The position numbers and the translations under genes are program-made. This document shows positions 24,777-33,269 of a stretch of 64,000 bases of DNA, in pieces. Every line of letters begins with the position of its first letter. Position 1 is the stretch's first letter. The stretch spans positions 310,001 through 374,000 of the forward strand of contig NZ_LFND01000006.1 in assembly GCF_001045465.1 (NCBI RefSeq), written 5' to 3'. The notes under the pieces are model-generated. The model was not told the DNA's origin. It searched no databases and saw nothing but the letters and a program-made list of their open reading frames with translations. Origin of the DNA: Chryseobacterium angstadtii (lineage in GTDB: Bacteria > Bacteroidota > Bacteroidia > Flavobacteriales > Weeksellaceae).

Positions 24777-26213
24777 TTATTTAATGATTGATTTTAAAAC
24801 AGGACCGGTTCCCTGGTCTTTAATTTGGCTGGCAAACTGAGTGTAGAGTTCTACAAACTTCGCTGAGTTCTTCAGATCTGCTCCTTTGAAAGCTGACAAG
24901 CTCAGGAAAGCTGTAGAATCTTCATCATCAATCAGTTTCTGATCTTCCTCATTCAGCCACGGCTCTCCAATTTCAAAAAAGTGTCCGTTATCATCTGTTC
25001 TGTATTTGAGATAATGTCTGTACGATGCTGTAAGAAATGCTGTTCTGGTGAGATCCATACCGGCTTTGATCATGATGGCAAGATTAGGAATAATGTACAC
25101 CGGGAATTTTGAAATTCCGTCGAAGCACAATCTGCTTACCTGATCGCTGACACTGTGATTGGCAAATCTTTCAATAAGCGTTTTTTTGTATTCTTCCAGA
25201 TTTGTATTTCCGGGAGCAGGAACTAAGGGAGTAATATCTGTATCCATGAAACTGCGTACGAATTTTACGATCTGTAGATCTTCCATAGCCTGATCCACTT
25301 TGCGGTATCCCATCAGAAAAGAAGGATATGACAGCAGGGTATGTGAGGCATTAAGCAAACTCAACTTCATATTTTCAAAAGCGGTCACATCTGCTGTAAA
25401 TTCTACACCTACCTTCTCCCATGTAGGTCTTCCTGCTATAAAGTTGTCCTCAATAACCCATTGTGCAAAATCTTCACAGTAAACAGGAGCCAGATCCATT
25501 ATTCCGCTTTTACGGTTCAGCCTTTCGATATCTTCCGGTGAAACCGCAGGAGTGATACGGTCTACCATGCTGTTGGGAAACGTAACGTTATATCTGACCC
25601 ATTCCGCCAGTTCTTTATCCTGAGCTTCTATAAATGTGGTAAAGGCTCTTTTGGCGGTATTTCCATTGTGCTGAAGATTGTCACAGGAAAGGATGGTAAC
25701 TCCGCCGCTGTTTTTCATTTTTCTTCTGCGAAGCCCTTCTGCCACGAATCCGAATACGGTTGAAGGATTCCCGGTATTTTTTAAATCATGCTGAATCTTT
25801 TCATCGTTCAATATAAAATCTCCCGTTTCCTTATCCAGATTGTAGCCGCCTTCTGTAATGGTCAGGGTAATAATTTTCACGGAAGGATCGGCAATTTTAT
25901 CGGCCACTGCTTCCGGATCTTCAACTCCCCAGATGAGTTCACACAGCGAGCCGATTCTGTACACCTCATCAATCCCATTTCTTCCGCATACCGTAAGAGA
26001 ATAATCAAGATTCTGAGCTCTTAAACTATGAACTGTTTTTTCATCCGAAGGCAACAGGCAGACTCCACAAATTCCCCACTGCATCTGATCTTCGTGCTCC
26101 AATACGGCGTTGGTATAAAACTGCTGATGGGCCCGGTGGAAATTTCCAACCCCGATATGTACAATTCCGGCAGTTATTTTTTGAGCATCATAATGATAAG
26201 AAATGGTATTCAT
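24777..26213 (-). CDS. Mannitol dehydrogenase-family polyol oxidoreductase
   Basis: A protein of 478 residues of the long-chain mannitol dehydrogenase family, converting a polyol to a ketose with NAD (mannitol to fructose most likely). Seen: the N-terminal nucleotide-binding motif IVHIGVGNFHRAHQQFY, the family signature VTFPNSMVDRITPAVS, and a C-terminal catalytic region with KLSLLNASHTLLSY (Lys/Asn/His set). Fructuronate reductase and arabinitol dehydrogenase belong to the same family, so the substrate is inferred. Start chosen at the ATG at 26213; the frame also has a TTG at 26219. First gene of the operon, divergent from the LacI gene. Confidence 0.87.
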   Translation of the reverse strand: MNTISYHYDAQKITAGIVHIGVGNFHRAHQQFYTNAVLEHEDQMQWGICGVCLLPSDEKTVHSLRAQNLDYSLTVCGRNGIDEVYRIGSLCELIWGVEDPEAVADKIADPSVKIITLTITEGGYNLDKETGDFILNDEKIQHDLKNTGNPSTVFGFVAEGLRRRKMKNSGGVTILSCDNLQHNGNTAKRAFTTFIEAQDKELAEWVRYNVTFPNSMVDRITPAVSPEDIERLNRKSGIMDLAPVYCEDFAQWVIEDNFIAGRPTWEKVGVEFTADVTAFENMKLSLLNASHTLLSYPSFLMGYRKVDQAMEDLQIVKFVRSFMDTDITPLVPAPGNTNLEEYKKTLIERFANHSVSDQVSRLCFDGISKFPVYIIPNLAIMIKAGMDLTRTAFLTASYRHYLKYRTDDNGHFFEIGEPWLNEEDQKLIDDEDSTAFLSLSAFKGADLKNSAKFVELYTQFASQIKDQGTGPVLKSIIK

Positions 26214-26299
26214 AAACAAAGATTTATTAATATGTTAGTCAATCCGTTAAAACTATATTAACAATCAGTTCATCATTTGTTTTTTTTGAAATATTTACA

Positions 26300-26335
26300 T
26301 TGGGAACGTTCCCAAAACTCAGGGAACGTTCCCAA
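26300..26335. promoter_or_regulatory. Two LacI-type operator palindromes
   Basis: Two copies of GGGAACGTTCCC (26302-26313 and 26322-26333), within TTGGGAACGTTCCCAA and its near copy. Their centres are 20 bp apart, about two helical turns, so two dimers could bind the same face of DNA. They lie 87 bp from the dehydrogenase ATG and 41 bp from the lacI ATG. The even, CG-centred symmetry is typical of LacI/GalR-family sites. Confidence 0.88.
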
Positions 26336-26376
26336 TTGCCTATTTTTTTATTATTTTTATCAAAAAACATAAGCTT

Positions 26377-27384
26377 ATGAGACGTGTTACCATTAAAGAT
26401 CTCTCAAAATTTTTGTCATTATCTACCTCTACCATCTCCAGAGCACTGCTGGATGACAAAAATGTAAGCTATGAAACCAGAAAAAGGGTACTTGATGCTG
26501 CCGATCAATTGGGATATAAACCTAACCTTACGGCTTTGAATCTAAAATCGGGGCAATCGAAGACCATTGGTATTGTTGTTCCGGAAATGATCACTCCTTT
26601 TTCCGCGAAGGTGCTGGAAGGAATTCAGAATATCCTCTACCCTCTCGGCTACAGGCTGGTTATCACCCAATCTGATGAAAATCCTCTTATTGAAAGAAAA
26701 AACCTGCAGCTTCTGGAAGGCTATAATGTAGACGGCATCATTATGAATCTGTGCCACGAAACCTATAATAATGATCTGTATCAACAGATTATCAATCAGG
26801 GAACCCCTTTGGTTTTTTTCGACAGGATTCCCGATAAATCCCTTGATGTTTCCAAAGTAATTGTAAACGATTACATCAGCTCATCTTTAATGGTAGAATA
26901 CCTGATTAAATCCGGAAGAAAAAGAATAGCCCACATAATGGGGCCACAGACCATCCGGAATGCGGTAGAAAGAGCTAACGGCAATAAACGCATTATGACC
27001 AAATACAATATTTCTGATAAAGACCTGATAATCAATACAGAAGGAATGACTTTTGAGTATGGAAAAAATGCAGTGGAACAGCTTCTCCAAAGAAAAGTGG
27101 AGTTTGACAGTATTTTTGCATTCAGTGATACTTTAGCGATAGGCGCTATGAATTATCTTCTTGAACAAAACATTAAAATACCCGGAGATGTTGCCGTGGC
27201 CAGCTTTTCCGGAACAGAATTATCTACGATTGTTTATCCTCAGCTAACCAGTGTACAGCAGCCTTTGGTAAAAATGGGTGAAACTGCCGCAGAGCTGATC
27301 CTTGAAAAAATCAAAGATCATTTGACACCAAGCAGAACAGTACTGATGGATGCGGTGTTGGTATGCCGGGCTTCTACTTTGTAA
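26377..27384 (+). CDS. LacI-family regulator of the polyol operon
   Basis: A protein of 335 residues. The N-terminal HTH (TIKDLSKFLSLSTSTISRAL) and hinge helix (YKPNLTALNLKSGQS) are followed by a periplasmic-binding-protein-like sugar domain (IGIVVPEMITPFSAKVLEGI, VDGIIMN, AIGAMNYLLEQ, VAVASFSGTELS). It reads away from the polyol operon, and the twin palindromes in the divergent promoter are its probable sites, controlling both the operon and itself. The effector would be the incoming sugar alcohol or its product. Start at the ATG at 26377. Confidence 0.92.
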   Translation: MRRVTIKDLSKFLSLSTSTISRALLDDKNVSYETRKRVLDAADQLGYKPNLTALNLKSGQSKTIGIVVPEMITPFSAKVLEGIQNILYPLGYRLVITQSDENPLIERKNLQLLEGYNVDGIIMNLCHETYNNDLYQQIINQGTPLVFFDRIPDKSLDVSKVIVNDYISSSLMVEYLIKSGRKRIAHIMGPQTIRNAVERANGNKRIMTKYNISDKDLIINTEGMTFEYGKNAVEQLLQRKVEFDSIFAFSDTLAIGAMNYLLEQNIKIPGDVAVASFSGTELSTIVYPQLTSVQQPLVKMGETAAELILEKIKDHLTPSRTVLMDAVLVCRASTL

Positions 27385-27461
27385 AATGGAGGTTGGCTAT
27401 TGTCAATTTAAAACTCTTTTATTCTTTGAAAAGATGATTAAGTTATGGGTCCATGAAATCT

Positions 27462-27484
27462 CTCTCACCAGTGGTGAGAGTTTT
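27462..27484 (+). terminator. Terminator of the lacI gene
   Basis: Arms CTCTCACC (27462-27469) and GGTGAGAG (27473-27480), loop AGT, then TTTT. It lies 78 bp past the regulator stop. Confidence 0.65.
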
Positions 27485-27499
27485 GGAACAAACAAAAAA

Positions 27500-27534
27500 A
27501 ATCCTATCCCAAGACATTTCTCAAGGATAGGATT
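27500..27534 (-). terminator. Terminator of the ferritin-like gene pair
   Basis: Arms AATCCTATCC (27500-27509) and GGATAGGATT (27525-27534). The A-run to the left (27492-27500) gives a U-run on the minus strand. It lies 26 bp past the stop of the gene at 27560. Confidence 0.7.
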
Positions 27535-27559
27535 CACACCTAAATAATAAAAAATTATG

Positions 27560-28375
27560 TCAGACTATAAACAAAGCTGCTATAGCCTGAGCTTCACTAC
27601 CGGTTAAGATTTCGTCATAAGCCGCAGAACCTGCCGCTGCACCAAAAGCAGTACTGGTATTGAATCCTGCCTGATTAACGTTATCTTCTCCGGCATATAC
27701 AGGATTCGTGGCTGCAGGCATATTGCCTCCGTTCGCCAGTTCTATCCAGCCTTTATTGGCTCTCATTCTTCTCACCTGTGAAGCGTGTCTGGCTTCCACG
27801 GAATGAATCTGAAGAGCAGCCTGTAAAACGGTTTTATTAGACATTACATTTCCTGCCTGTCCTTTGTAAGCACGAACTCCCGTATCTTCAAAAGCCTGGG
27901 CAAGAACAAGAAACTGGTTGTAGTCTGTAAAAGGCATAAAGTTTCCTCCTGCCGTAAAATCAAATGTGGGTTTTGCTCCCGGAGTTTCCCCTAAAGAAGT
28001 TAATGTACTTTTAAGAAATCCAACGTGAGCCGATTCATGTTTAGAAATCTGCATAAAAACAGGTCGGTCCGCATTAGGAATAAGCGCCGGTGCCGCAAGC
28101 CCGAGTGCATAGTATTCATTTTCCAGATATTCCAGAACCAATGCCAGTTGCAGCGCATCCGTTAAGGCGCTTTTAAAAAAGCTGGCGGAAGTATTTTTAT
28201 CTAAAGTTTCCGCTTGAGCGGGTGTTGCCATTAATGCTCCCAATCCCAGAGGTACAGAGGCTACTGCCGCTTTTTTACCCCATGTAGACATATTGGTGAT
28301 GGTTTCTAATCTTGTAGCTTCTGTGGTAAAAAATTTATCATTAGAAAGCTTATCGAGTAATTTAAGAATGTTCAT
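27560..28375 (-). CDS. Exported ferritin-like domain protein
   Basis: A protein of 271 residues. A hydrophobic segment with VPLGLGALMATPAQA (about 42-56) is preceded by a long polar start, so export as a secreted or anchored protein is likely. Four-helix ferritin-like ligands are seen in order: LEYLENEYYALG, KHESAHVGFLKS, QAFEDTGVRAYKG and HSVEARHASQVR. This is the Ferritin_2 family, also found in desiccation-related proteins. It is probably co-transcribed with its shorter relative, 25 bp upstream. A role in stress protection or iron handling is inferred. Confidence 0.8.
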   Translation of the reverse strand: MNILKLLDKLSNDKFFTTEATRLETITNMSTWGKKAAVASVPLGLGALMATPAQAETLDKNTSASFFKSALTDALQLALVLEYLENEYYALGLAAPALIPNADRPVFMQISKHESAHVGFLKSTLTSLGETPGAKPTFDFTAGGNFMPFTDYNQFLVLAQAFEDTGVRAYKGQAGNVMSNKTVLQAALQIHSVEARHASQVRRMRANKGWIELANGGNMPAATNPVYAGEDNVNQAGFNTSTAFGAAAGSAAYDEILTGSEAQAIAALFIV

Positions 28376-28400
28376 AACTGTAGATTTTGAAAATGAATAA

Positions 28401-29114
28401 TTAGATGATTCCTCTTTCTTTCCATGTGAACGGAGTTTTTATAAATCCGCCTGCTGCCATCACAATATCTTTCGGTTCTTTGGCAAGATCAAGCCCGTTT
28501 GCATCTATCACATCATCACCGGAAAAATCTGTAGATCCGGGATTAATAATGTTCCTGATGGCAGAGGCGTGTCTTGCTTCCACGGAAACAATTTTTCCTG
28601 CAAGTACCAGATAAGCCGGGTTGGTAATATACTTTCCAGCTCCGTTGTATGCCGCTACTCCTGTATCTTCCAATGCCTTAGCCGTTGCCAGAACAGAGCT
28701 TCTGTCATTAAAATTTACATTAGCATACTGAAATTGAAGAGTGGGCAATATATTGGTTGTTGCACCAGTAATGGCCGCTTTAAAAAAGTCACGGTGAATC
28801 ACTTCATGATGATAAAGGTCTGTAAAAAGGTCTTTTTCAACACTTGAAATTCCGGAGTAGAAATTATTAACCACTTTAGTATAAAAATCAGCTTCCAGCT
28901 GTTCTAAAGCATATGCATAATTCAGAACTCCCACGTCTCCTGTACCAAGGTCGAAAACCTTACCGTTATCCATCATTCCGAAATCATTATCGTCATCACA
29001 ACCAATCAGTGTAAGTCCTGCCATTGCAAGCCCTATACCGCCCAGTTTCAAAAAATTTCTTCTGCTTGTATCCAGAGTGGCTCCCTGGCTAGAAACATTA
29101 ATCGTTTTTTTCAT
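28401..29114 (-). CDS. Ferritin-like domain lipoprotein with Tat-type signal
   Basis: A protein of 237 residues. The N-terminus has a twin-arginine motif (SRRNFLKLGG) followed by a lipobox-like LTLIGC, so a folded, perhaps metal-loaded, lipoprotein is exported. Ferritin-like ligands: LEQLEADFYTK, HHEVIHRDFFKA, KALEDTGVAAYNG and VSVEARHASAIR, the same four-helix arrangement as the neighbour. Metal loading in the cytoplasm before Tat export would fit. First gene of the pair; the fasciclin gene lies 86 bp upstream on the same strand. Confidence 0.85.
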   Translation of the reverse strand: MKKTINVSSQGATLDTSRRNFLKLGGIGLAMAGLTLIGCDDDNDFGMMDNGKVFDLGTGDVGVLNYAYALEQLEADFYTKVVNNFYSGISSVEKDLFTDLYHHEVIHRDFFKAAITGATTNILPTLQFQYANVNFNDRSSVLATAKALEDTGVAAYNGAGKYITNPAYLVLAGKIVSVEARHASAIRNIINPGSTDFSGDDVIDANGLDLAKEPKDIVMAAGGFIKTPFTWKERGII

Positions 29115-29199
29115 AATATTATAGATTTGAATGTTATTTGATTCTCAAAAGGGTAAAAAAAGCAGCATAGTCAATTATGCTGCTTAAAAAACTAAAACA

Positions 29200-29769
29200 T
29201 TACGGCATCAGCACCGTATCTATTACATGAATCACCCCGTTGGACTGATTCACGTCAGCTATTGTCACTTTGGCACTATTTCCTTTGGCATCCTGTACAT
29301 AAAGATCTTTTCCTTTGGTCCAGAAAGTAAGTCCTTCTCCTTCTACTGTTTTCATCATGCTTTTTCCGTTTCCGGCTTTTACAGCGGCCCAAATATCTTT
29401 AGCACTGTATTTTCCTGCCAGTACATGATAGGTAAGAATTTTGGTAAGCATTTCTTTATTTTCAGGTTTTACGAGAGTTTCCACGGTTCCTTTCGGAAGT
29501 TTTGCAAAGGCTGCATCTGTAGGAGCCAATACTGTAAAAGGTCCTGCTCCCTGCAGTGTCTCTACCAAGCCTGCTGCTTTCACGGCTGCTACTAAGGTTT
29601 TATGGTCCTTCGAGTTTACAGCGTTTTCAATAATATTTTTGGATGGATACATAGGCGCTCCGCCTACCATTACTGTTTTTTCTTTCATCGTTTGTGCAGT
29701 TACCTTCCCACTGAAAACGAATGATAAAGCTACCATTCCGAAGACTGCGATTTTTGATCTTGTGTTCAT
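29200..29769 (-). CDS. Exported fasciclin-domain protein
   Basis: A protein of 189 residues. A signal peptide (MNTRSKIAVFGMVALSFVFS, cleavage near VTA-QT) is followed by one fasciclin (FAS1) domain: AGLVETLQGAGPFTVLAPTD, the H1/H2 region AFAKLPKGTVETLVKP, YHVLAGKYSAKDI and a final SNGVIHVIDTVLMP. FAS1 proteins act in adhesion or at the envelope. In mycobacteria the SigK/RskA system controls fasciclin proteins (MPT70/83). The RskA-type anti-sigma gene 1.3 kb away makes a similar link plausible here. Confidence 0.9.
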   Translation of the reverse strand: MNTRSKIAVFGMVALSFVFSGKVTAQTMKEKTVMVGGAPMYPSKNIIENAVNSKDHKTLVAAVKAAGLVETLQGAGPFTVLAPTDAAFAKLPKGTVETLVKPENKEMLTKILTYHVLAGKYSAKDIWAAVKAGNGKSMMKTVEGEGLTFWTKGKDLYVQDAKGNSAKVTIADVNQSNGVIHVIDTVLMP

Positions 29770-29884
29770 TTTGTTGATTTTTTAAGTTAATATCTATTTG
29801 ATTTGTGTTCTTAGAATCATTTACGAGGATCGTTTTGATTTAGATTTAAAAAAATTGATTTTTTATTAAAAATTTTAAAATCTG

Positions 29885-30406
29885 TTATTTCTTGCCGGAG
29901 TTCGGGACAAAATCGAGACATACTGAATTCATACAAAACCTTTTGCCTGTGGGATTTGGACCATCATCAAAAATATGTCCCAGATGGGAATCACATCTTC
30001 CGCACAGAACTTCGGTTCTTTCCATATGATGAGAGTTGTCTTTTCTGTATATCACACTATTCTTACGAAGTGGCTCATAAAAAGAGGGCCATCCGCAGGT
30101 GGTTGCAAATTTTGACGTAGAAAGAAACAGTGGATTTCCGCAAACCGCACAGAAATAGGTTCCTTTTTCATCAAATTCATAGTATTTCCCTGTAAAAGCT
30201 GTTTCCGTTGCTGCTTCTCTGGCCACTTGGTAAAGCTCAGGCTTCAGAATTTTTTTCCATTCTGCATTGGTTACCTTCAATGGAGTGGTTACGGTATGGG
30301 AATAGTAGGGGTTCTTAGTCTTAAAATTACCTGACTGGGCGAAAATATCTTGTGATATAAAAGTCAAAAGGCAGGCAACTCCTGTTTTTATGATTAAATT
30401 TTTCAT
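29885..30406 (-). CDS. msrB: Exported peptide-methionine (R)-S-oxide reductase
   Basis: A protein of 173 residues from the ATG at 30406; the 11 codons upstream carry no signal. A signal peptide ends near DIFA-QS, so it works in the periplasm. Seen: two zinc CxxC pairs (FCAVCGNP; LCGRCDSHLGH), the substrate motif TTCGWPSFYEP and the catalytic cysteine in KRFCMNSVCLDF. It repairs oxidised methionine in exported proteins. It reads away from the ECF sigma gene at about 30.5 kb and is an obvious candidate target. Confidence 0.92.
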   Translation of the reverse strand: MKNLIIKTGVACLLTFISQDIFAQSGNFKTKNPYYSHTVTTPLKVTNAEWKKILKPELYQVAREAATETAFTGKYYEFDEKGTYFCAVCGNPLFLSTSKFATTCGWPSFYEPLRKNSVIYRKDNSHHMERTEVLCGRCDSHLGHIFDDGPNPTGKRFCMNSVCLDFVPNSGKK

Positions 30407-30516
30407 AATTGATAATAATAAACGATTACTTAAAATCATTTACGATGTAAAAGATTTTCCGGATGTTGATTGTTGTATCATTTATTTTATTACATTTGGA
30501 CTGAAAATCACACATT

Positions 30517-31065
30517 ATTAAAACAACCTATTCGGAAGAAGAGCTTATCGTTTTACTAAAAGAAAAAAACGAATCCGGCTTTCACTATTTATACGATCAT
30601 TATGCAGGGGCACTGTATGGCGTGATTCTCCGAATCGTTCAGTCAAAAGAGTATACCGAAGAAATTATTCAGGATGTTTTTGTTAAAATCTGGAATGCCA
30701 TCCATCAGTATGATTCCTCAAAAGGCAGGTTTTATACCTGGATGATCAATATCGCAAGAAATACAGCCATTGATTATTTAAAATCAAAAGGTTTTCAAAA
30801 CGAGCTTAAAAACCAACCGCTTCCGGATTTCGTATATAATTCTAAAGAACTTTCAACGACTAATCATTCATCCGATTTTATCGGGTTCAACAATGTGCTG
30901 GAAGGTCTGGAAGTTGACAAGCAGGAACTGATTAACCTGGCTTATTACCAGGGATATACTCAGAACGAAATATCTGAAAAGCTGAAGATACCCCTTGGAA
31001 CGGTGAAAACCAAAATGCGAAACGCACTGATGAAATTAAAGGATTTGTTAAAAGATTATCAATAA
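30517..31065 (+). CDS. ECF RNA polymerase sigma factor with no ATG/GTG/TTG start
   Basis: A protein of about 182 residues if it begins at the ATT at 30517. Region 2 (YLYDHYAGALYGVILRIVQ, then FVKIWNAIHQYD, GRFYTWMINIARNTAIDYL) and region 4 (YYQGYTQNEISEKLKIPLGT) are clear. The conserved start (TYSEEELIVLLKEKNESGFH) lies upstream of the first usual start, GTG at 30622, and the frame is closed by TGA at 30502. In between there is no ATG, GTG or TTG; ATT at 30514/30517 is the best site. GTG at 30622 would remove half of region 2. The anti-sigma gene follows at once. Confidence 0.85.
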   Translation: MKTTYSEEELIVLLKEKNESGFHYLYDHYAGALYGVILRIVQSKEYTEEIIQDVFVKIWNAIHQYDSSKGRFYTWMINIARNTAIDYLKSKGFQNELKNQPLPDFVYNSKELSTTNHSSDFIGFNNVLEGLEVDKQELINLAYYQGYTQNEISEKLKIPLGTVKTKMRNALMKLKDLLKDYQ

Positions 31066-31066
31066 A

Positions 31067-31876
31067 TTGAACACTAAAGAATACATATCATCCGGAATTA
31101 TAGAATCTTATATTCTAGGTCTTGCTTCTCCTGAGGAAGCAGGGATTTTGGAGTGTGTGATGAAAAACAATGCTGAAGTAAAAGCGGCTTTTGAAGAAGC
31201 ACAGAAAACTTTGGAGGATTTGGCAACAAGCCAGGCCGTGGCACCACCAGCCGATTTAAAGTCTAAGATCTGGGATAAAATCCAGCAGGAGCAGGTTACT
31301 GAAGAAGTACAGCCTGCTGTTATTAAAGAGATTCCAGCTGTACAGCCTCAACAGGACATTATATCCGAAAAGAGAAGCAACTGGAAACCTTATGCCATTG
31401 CGGCTTCTGTATTATTCCTGGTTAGTGCTGCCGGAAATCTTTTCTGGATGAACAGCCAGTCTAAAAACCAACAGGAAATTGCAAAAATGCAGACCGAGAA
31501 AAAATCTCAGGATCTTGCTCTGCAGAAAATGAATCAGAAAATGGATATGTTTACCAATCCGGATATGCAGATGGTTATGCTAAAAGGAGTAGAAAAACAT
31601 ACGGATTCCAAAGCCATGGTTTTCTGGGACAAAAAAACGAAAGAAGTTTATCTCAATGCTGAAAATCTGCCGAAAGCTCCGGAAGGAATGCAGTACCAGC
31701 TATGGGCTATTGCAGACGGAAAACCCGTAAGCGCAGGCATGTATACAGAAGAAAAAGACAGTAAAATAGCCCTCGCCAATATTCCGAGAGCGCAGGCATT
31801 CGCTATAACCCTCGAAAAAAAGGGAGGCAGCGCAGTTCCTACTATGGAGAATATGTATGTAATGGGGGCAATCTAA
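31067..31876 (+). CDS. RskA-type anti-sigma factor, TTG start
   Basis: A protein of 269 residues. The N-terminal helical domain (SSGIIESYILGLASPEEAGI) binds sigma. One membrane helix follows (about 108-125, YAIAASVLFLVSAAGNLFW). The C-terminal extracytoplasmic domain has the RskA pattern (MVFWDKKTKEVYLNAENLPK, YQLWAIADGKPVSAGMY, FAITLEKKGG). The first codon is TTG at 31067, one base after the sigma stop, so it is translationally coupled. It keeps the sigma factor at the membrane until an envelope signal. The neighbouring msrB, fasciclin and ferritin-like genes are likely regulon members. Confidence 0.85.
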   Translation: MNTKEYISSGIIESYILGLASPEEAGILECVMKNNAEVKAAFEEAQKTLEDLATSQAVAPPADLKSKIWDKIQQEQVTEEVQPAVIKEIPAVQPQQDIISEKRSNWKPYAIAASVLFLVSAAGNLFWMNSQSKNQQEIAKMQTEKKSQDLALQKMNQKMDMFTNPDMQMVMLKGVEKHTDSKAMVFWDKKTKEVYLNAENLPKAPEGMQYQLWAIADGKPVSAGMYTEEKDSKIALANIPRAQAFAITLEKKGGSAVPTMENMYVMGAI

Positions 31877-31920
31877 GTCTTTATTTACCCGCTATAGACA
31901 TCAAAAAAATACTAATTTTA

Positions 31921-31952
31921 AAATGCTATCCCACAGTGATAGCATTTTTTGA
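31921..31952 (+). terminator. Terminator of the sigma/anti-sigma operon
   Basis: Arms AAATGCTATC (31921-31930) and GATAGCATTT (31938-31947), then more T. It lies 44 bp past the anti-sigma stop. Confidence 0.75.
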
Positions 31953-32135
31953 TATGCCTTATAAAAGTATATTAGCTGAAGTGTCTGTTATTTTTATATT
32001 TACAACAGGACCGTACAAAAACTTCAAAACATGATATATTCCCCCAAAATATCCTAAAGTTTCTATTCTGTTCCGTAAAAACAGCTATATCCTGCTATAT
32101 TTGTTCCCTGAAAAATAATTCTACAATTATCATCA

Positions 32136-32972
32136 ATGAATTTATTATATGTTAACTGGGATGTAAGTCCCGAAATTTTCAATATTTCAGGGTTTCCGCT
32201 GAAGTACTATGGCTTGTTATTTCTTACAGGACTTGTTTTATGCTACACGATCTTAAAAACCATCTATAAAAAAGAAAATCTAAGTTTAAAGGCTCACGAC
32301 GCTCTGTTCTCCTATGCTTTTATAGGAATATTGGCAGGAGCAAGATTAGGGCACTGTCTTTTTTATGATTTCGATTATTATTCCCAGCATCCGATCGAGA
32401 TATTTCTCCCGATCCAGAAAGGGGCAGACGGAGCCTATCATTTTTCAGGATATGCAGGACTGGCCAGTCATGGCGGCGGAATAGGACTCATCATCATGCT
32501 TTTGATATATTCCAGAAAATTCTCCATTAAATTCATGACCGTTCTGGATGTTGTTGCCATTGCAACCCCTTTGGCAGGAGCTTTTATCAGGCTCGGCAAT
32601 CTGATGAATTCTGAAATCATAGGAACACCTTCTGATGCTCCGTGGGCATTTGTATTCACTCATGTAGATGCTATTCCGAGGCACCCGGCACAGCTTTATG
32701 AGGCAATTTCCTATCTCGCGATCTTTCTAGTGGTGTATTTTATTTACACCAAAAATATATTTAAAGTGGGAAAAGGGTTTTACTTCGGGATCACGACCCT
32801 GCTGATTTTCATTGTTCGCTTTTTCGTAGAGTTTATCAAGGTAGATCAGGTTGATTTTGAAAAAGGAATGAGTTTGAATATGGGGCAGCTTCTAAGTATT
32901 CCGTTCCTGTTTTTAGGACTTTTCTTTATTGTAAAAAGCATCCGGGAAAAGAGAGAAATGGAAGTTTCGTAA
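32136..32972 (+). CDS. lgt: Prolipoprotein diacylglyceryl transferase
   Basis: A protein of 278 residues with about seven membrane helices. It adds diacylglycerol from phosphatidylglycerol to the lipobox cysteine of prelipoproteins in the inner membrane. Seen: ILAGARLGHCLFYD, the essential HGGGIG block, the signature RLGNLMNSEIIG with its conserved Asn/Glu, and RHPAQLYEA. The length is normal for the family. It stands alone with its own terminator. The many lipoproteins in this window (GldD, the T6SS-adjacent one, M13 peptidase, TolC-like protein) need this enzyme. Confidence 0.95.
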   Translation: MNLLYVNWDVSPEIFNISGFPLKYYGLLFLTGLVLCYTILKTIYKKENLSLKAHDALFSYAFIGILAGARLGHCLFYDFDYYSQHPIEIFLPIQKGADGAYHFSGYAGLASHGGGIGLIIMLLIYSRKFSIKFMTVLDVVAIATPLAGAFIRLGNLMNSEIIGTPSDAPWAFVFTHVDAIPRHPAQLYEAISYLAIFLVVYFIYTKNIFKVGKGFYFGITTLLIFIVRFFVEFIKVDQVDFEKGMSLNMGQLLSIPFLFLGLFFIVKSIREKREMEVS

Positions 32973-33000
32973 ATCCCTGATGGATAGTATAAAATGGAAA

Positions 33001-33038
33001 CGCCTTCGGAGTCTGTAGATTCCGAAGGCGTTTTTTTT
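33001..33038 (+). terminator. Strong terminator after lgt
   Basis: Arms CGCCTTCGGA (33001-33010) and TCCGAAGGCG (33021-33030), then eight T. Confidence 0.9.
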
Positions 33039-33269
33039 GACCTGCAATTACAAAAATTGGCCTAAAAGTATTAAGCCAATTCGTACTCTACTTTTGAGAA
33101 TACTTACATCCACATATATTCTAATTATTGCACTTGGTCATTTTTCCATCTTCAAACCATTATTCAAGCTTTGTTCCATTTAGCTGACTCAAAATTGCAT
33201 AAAAAAGAATCATTATAAAAGAAACAGCTATCAAATAAGCCTCCCGGTCTATGAAGTGATTTTTTAAGC

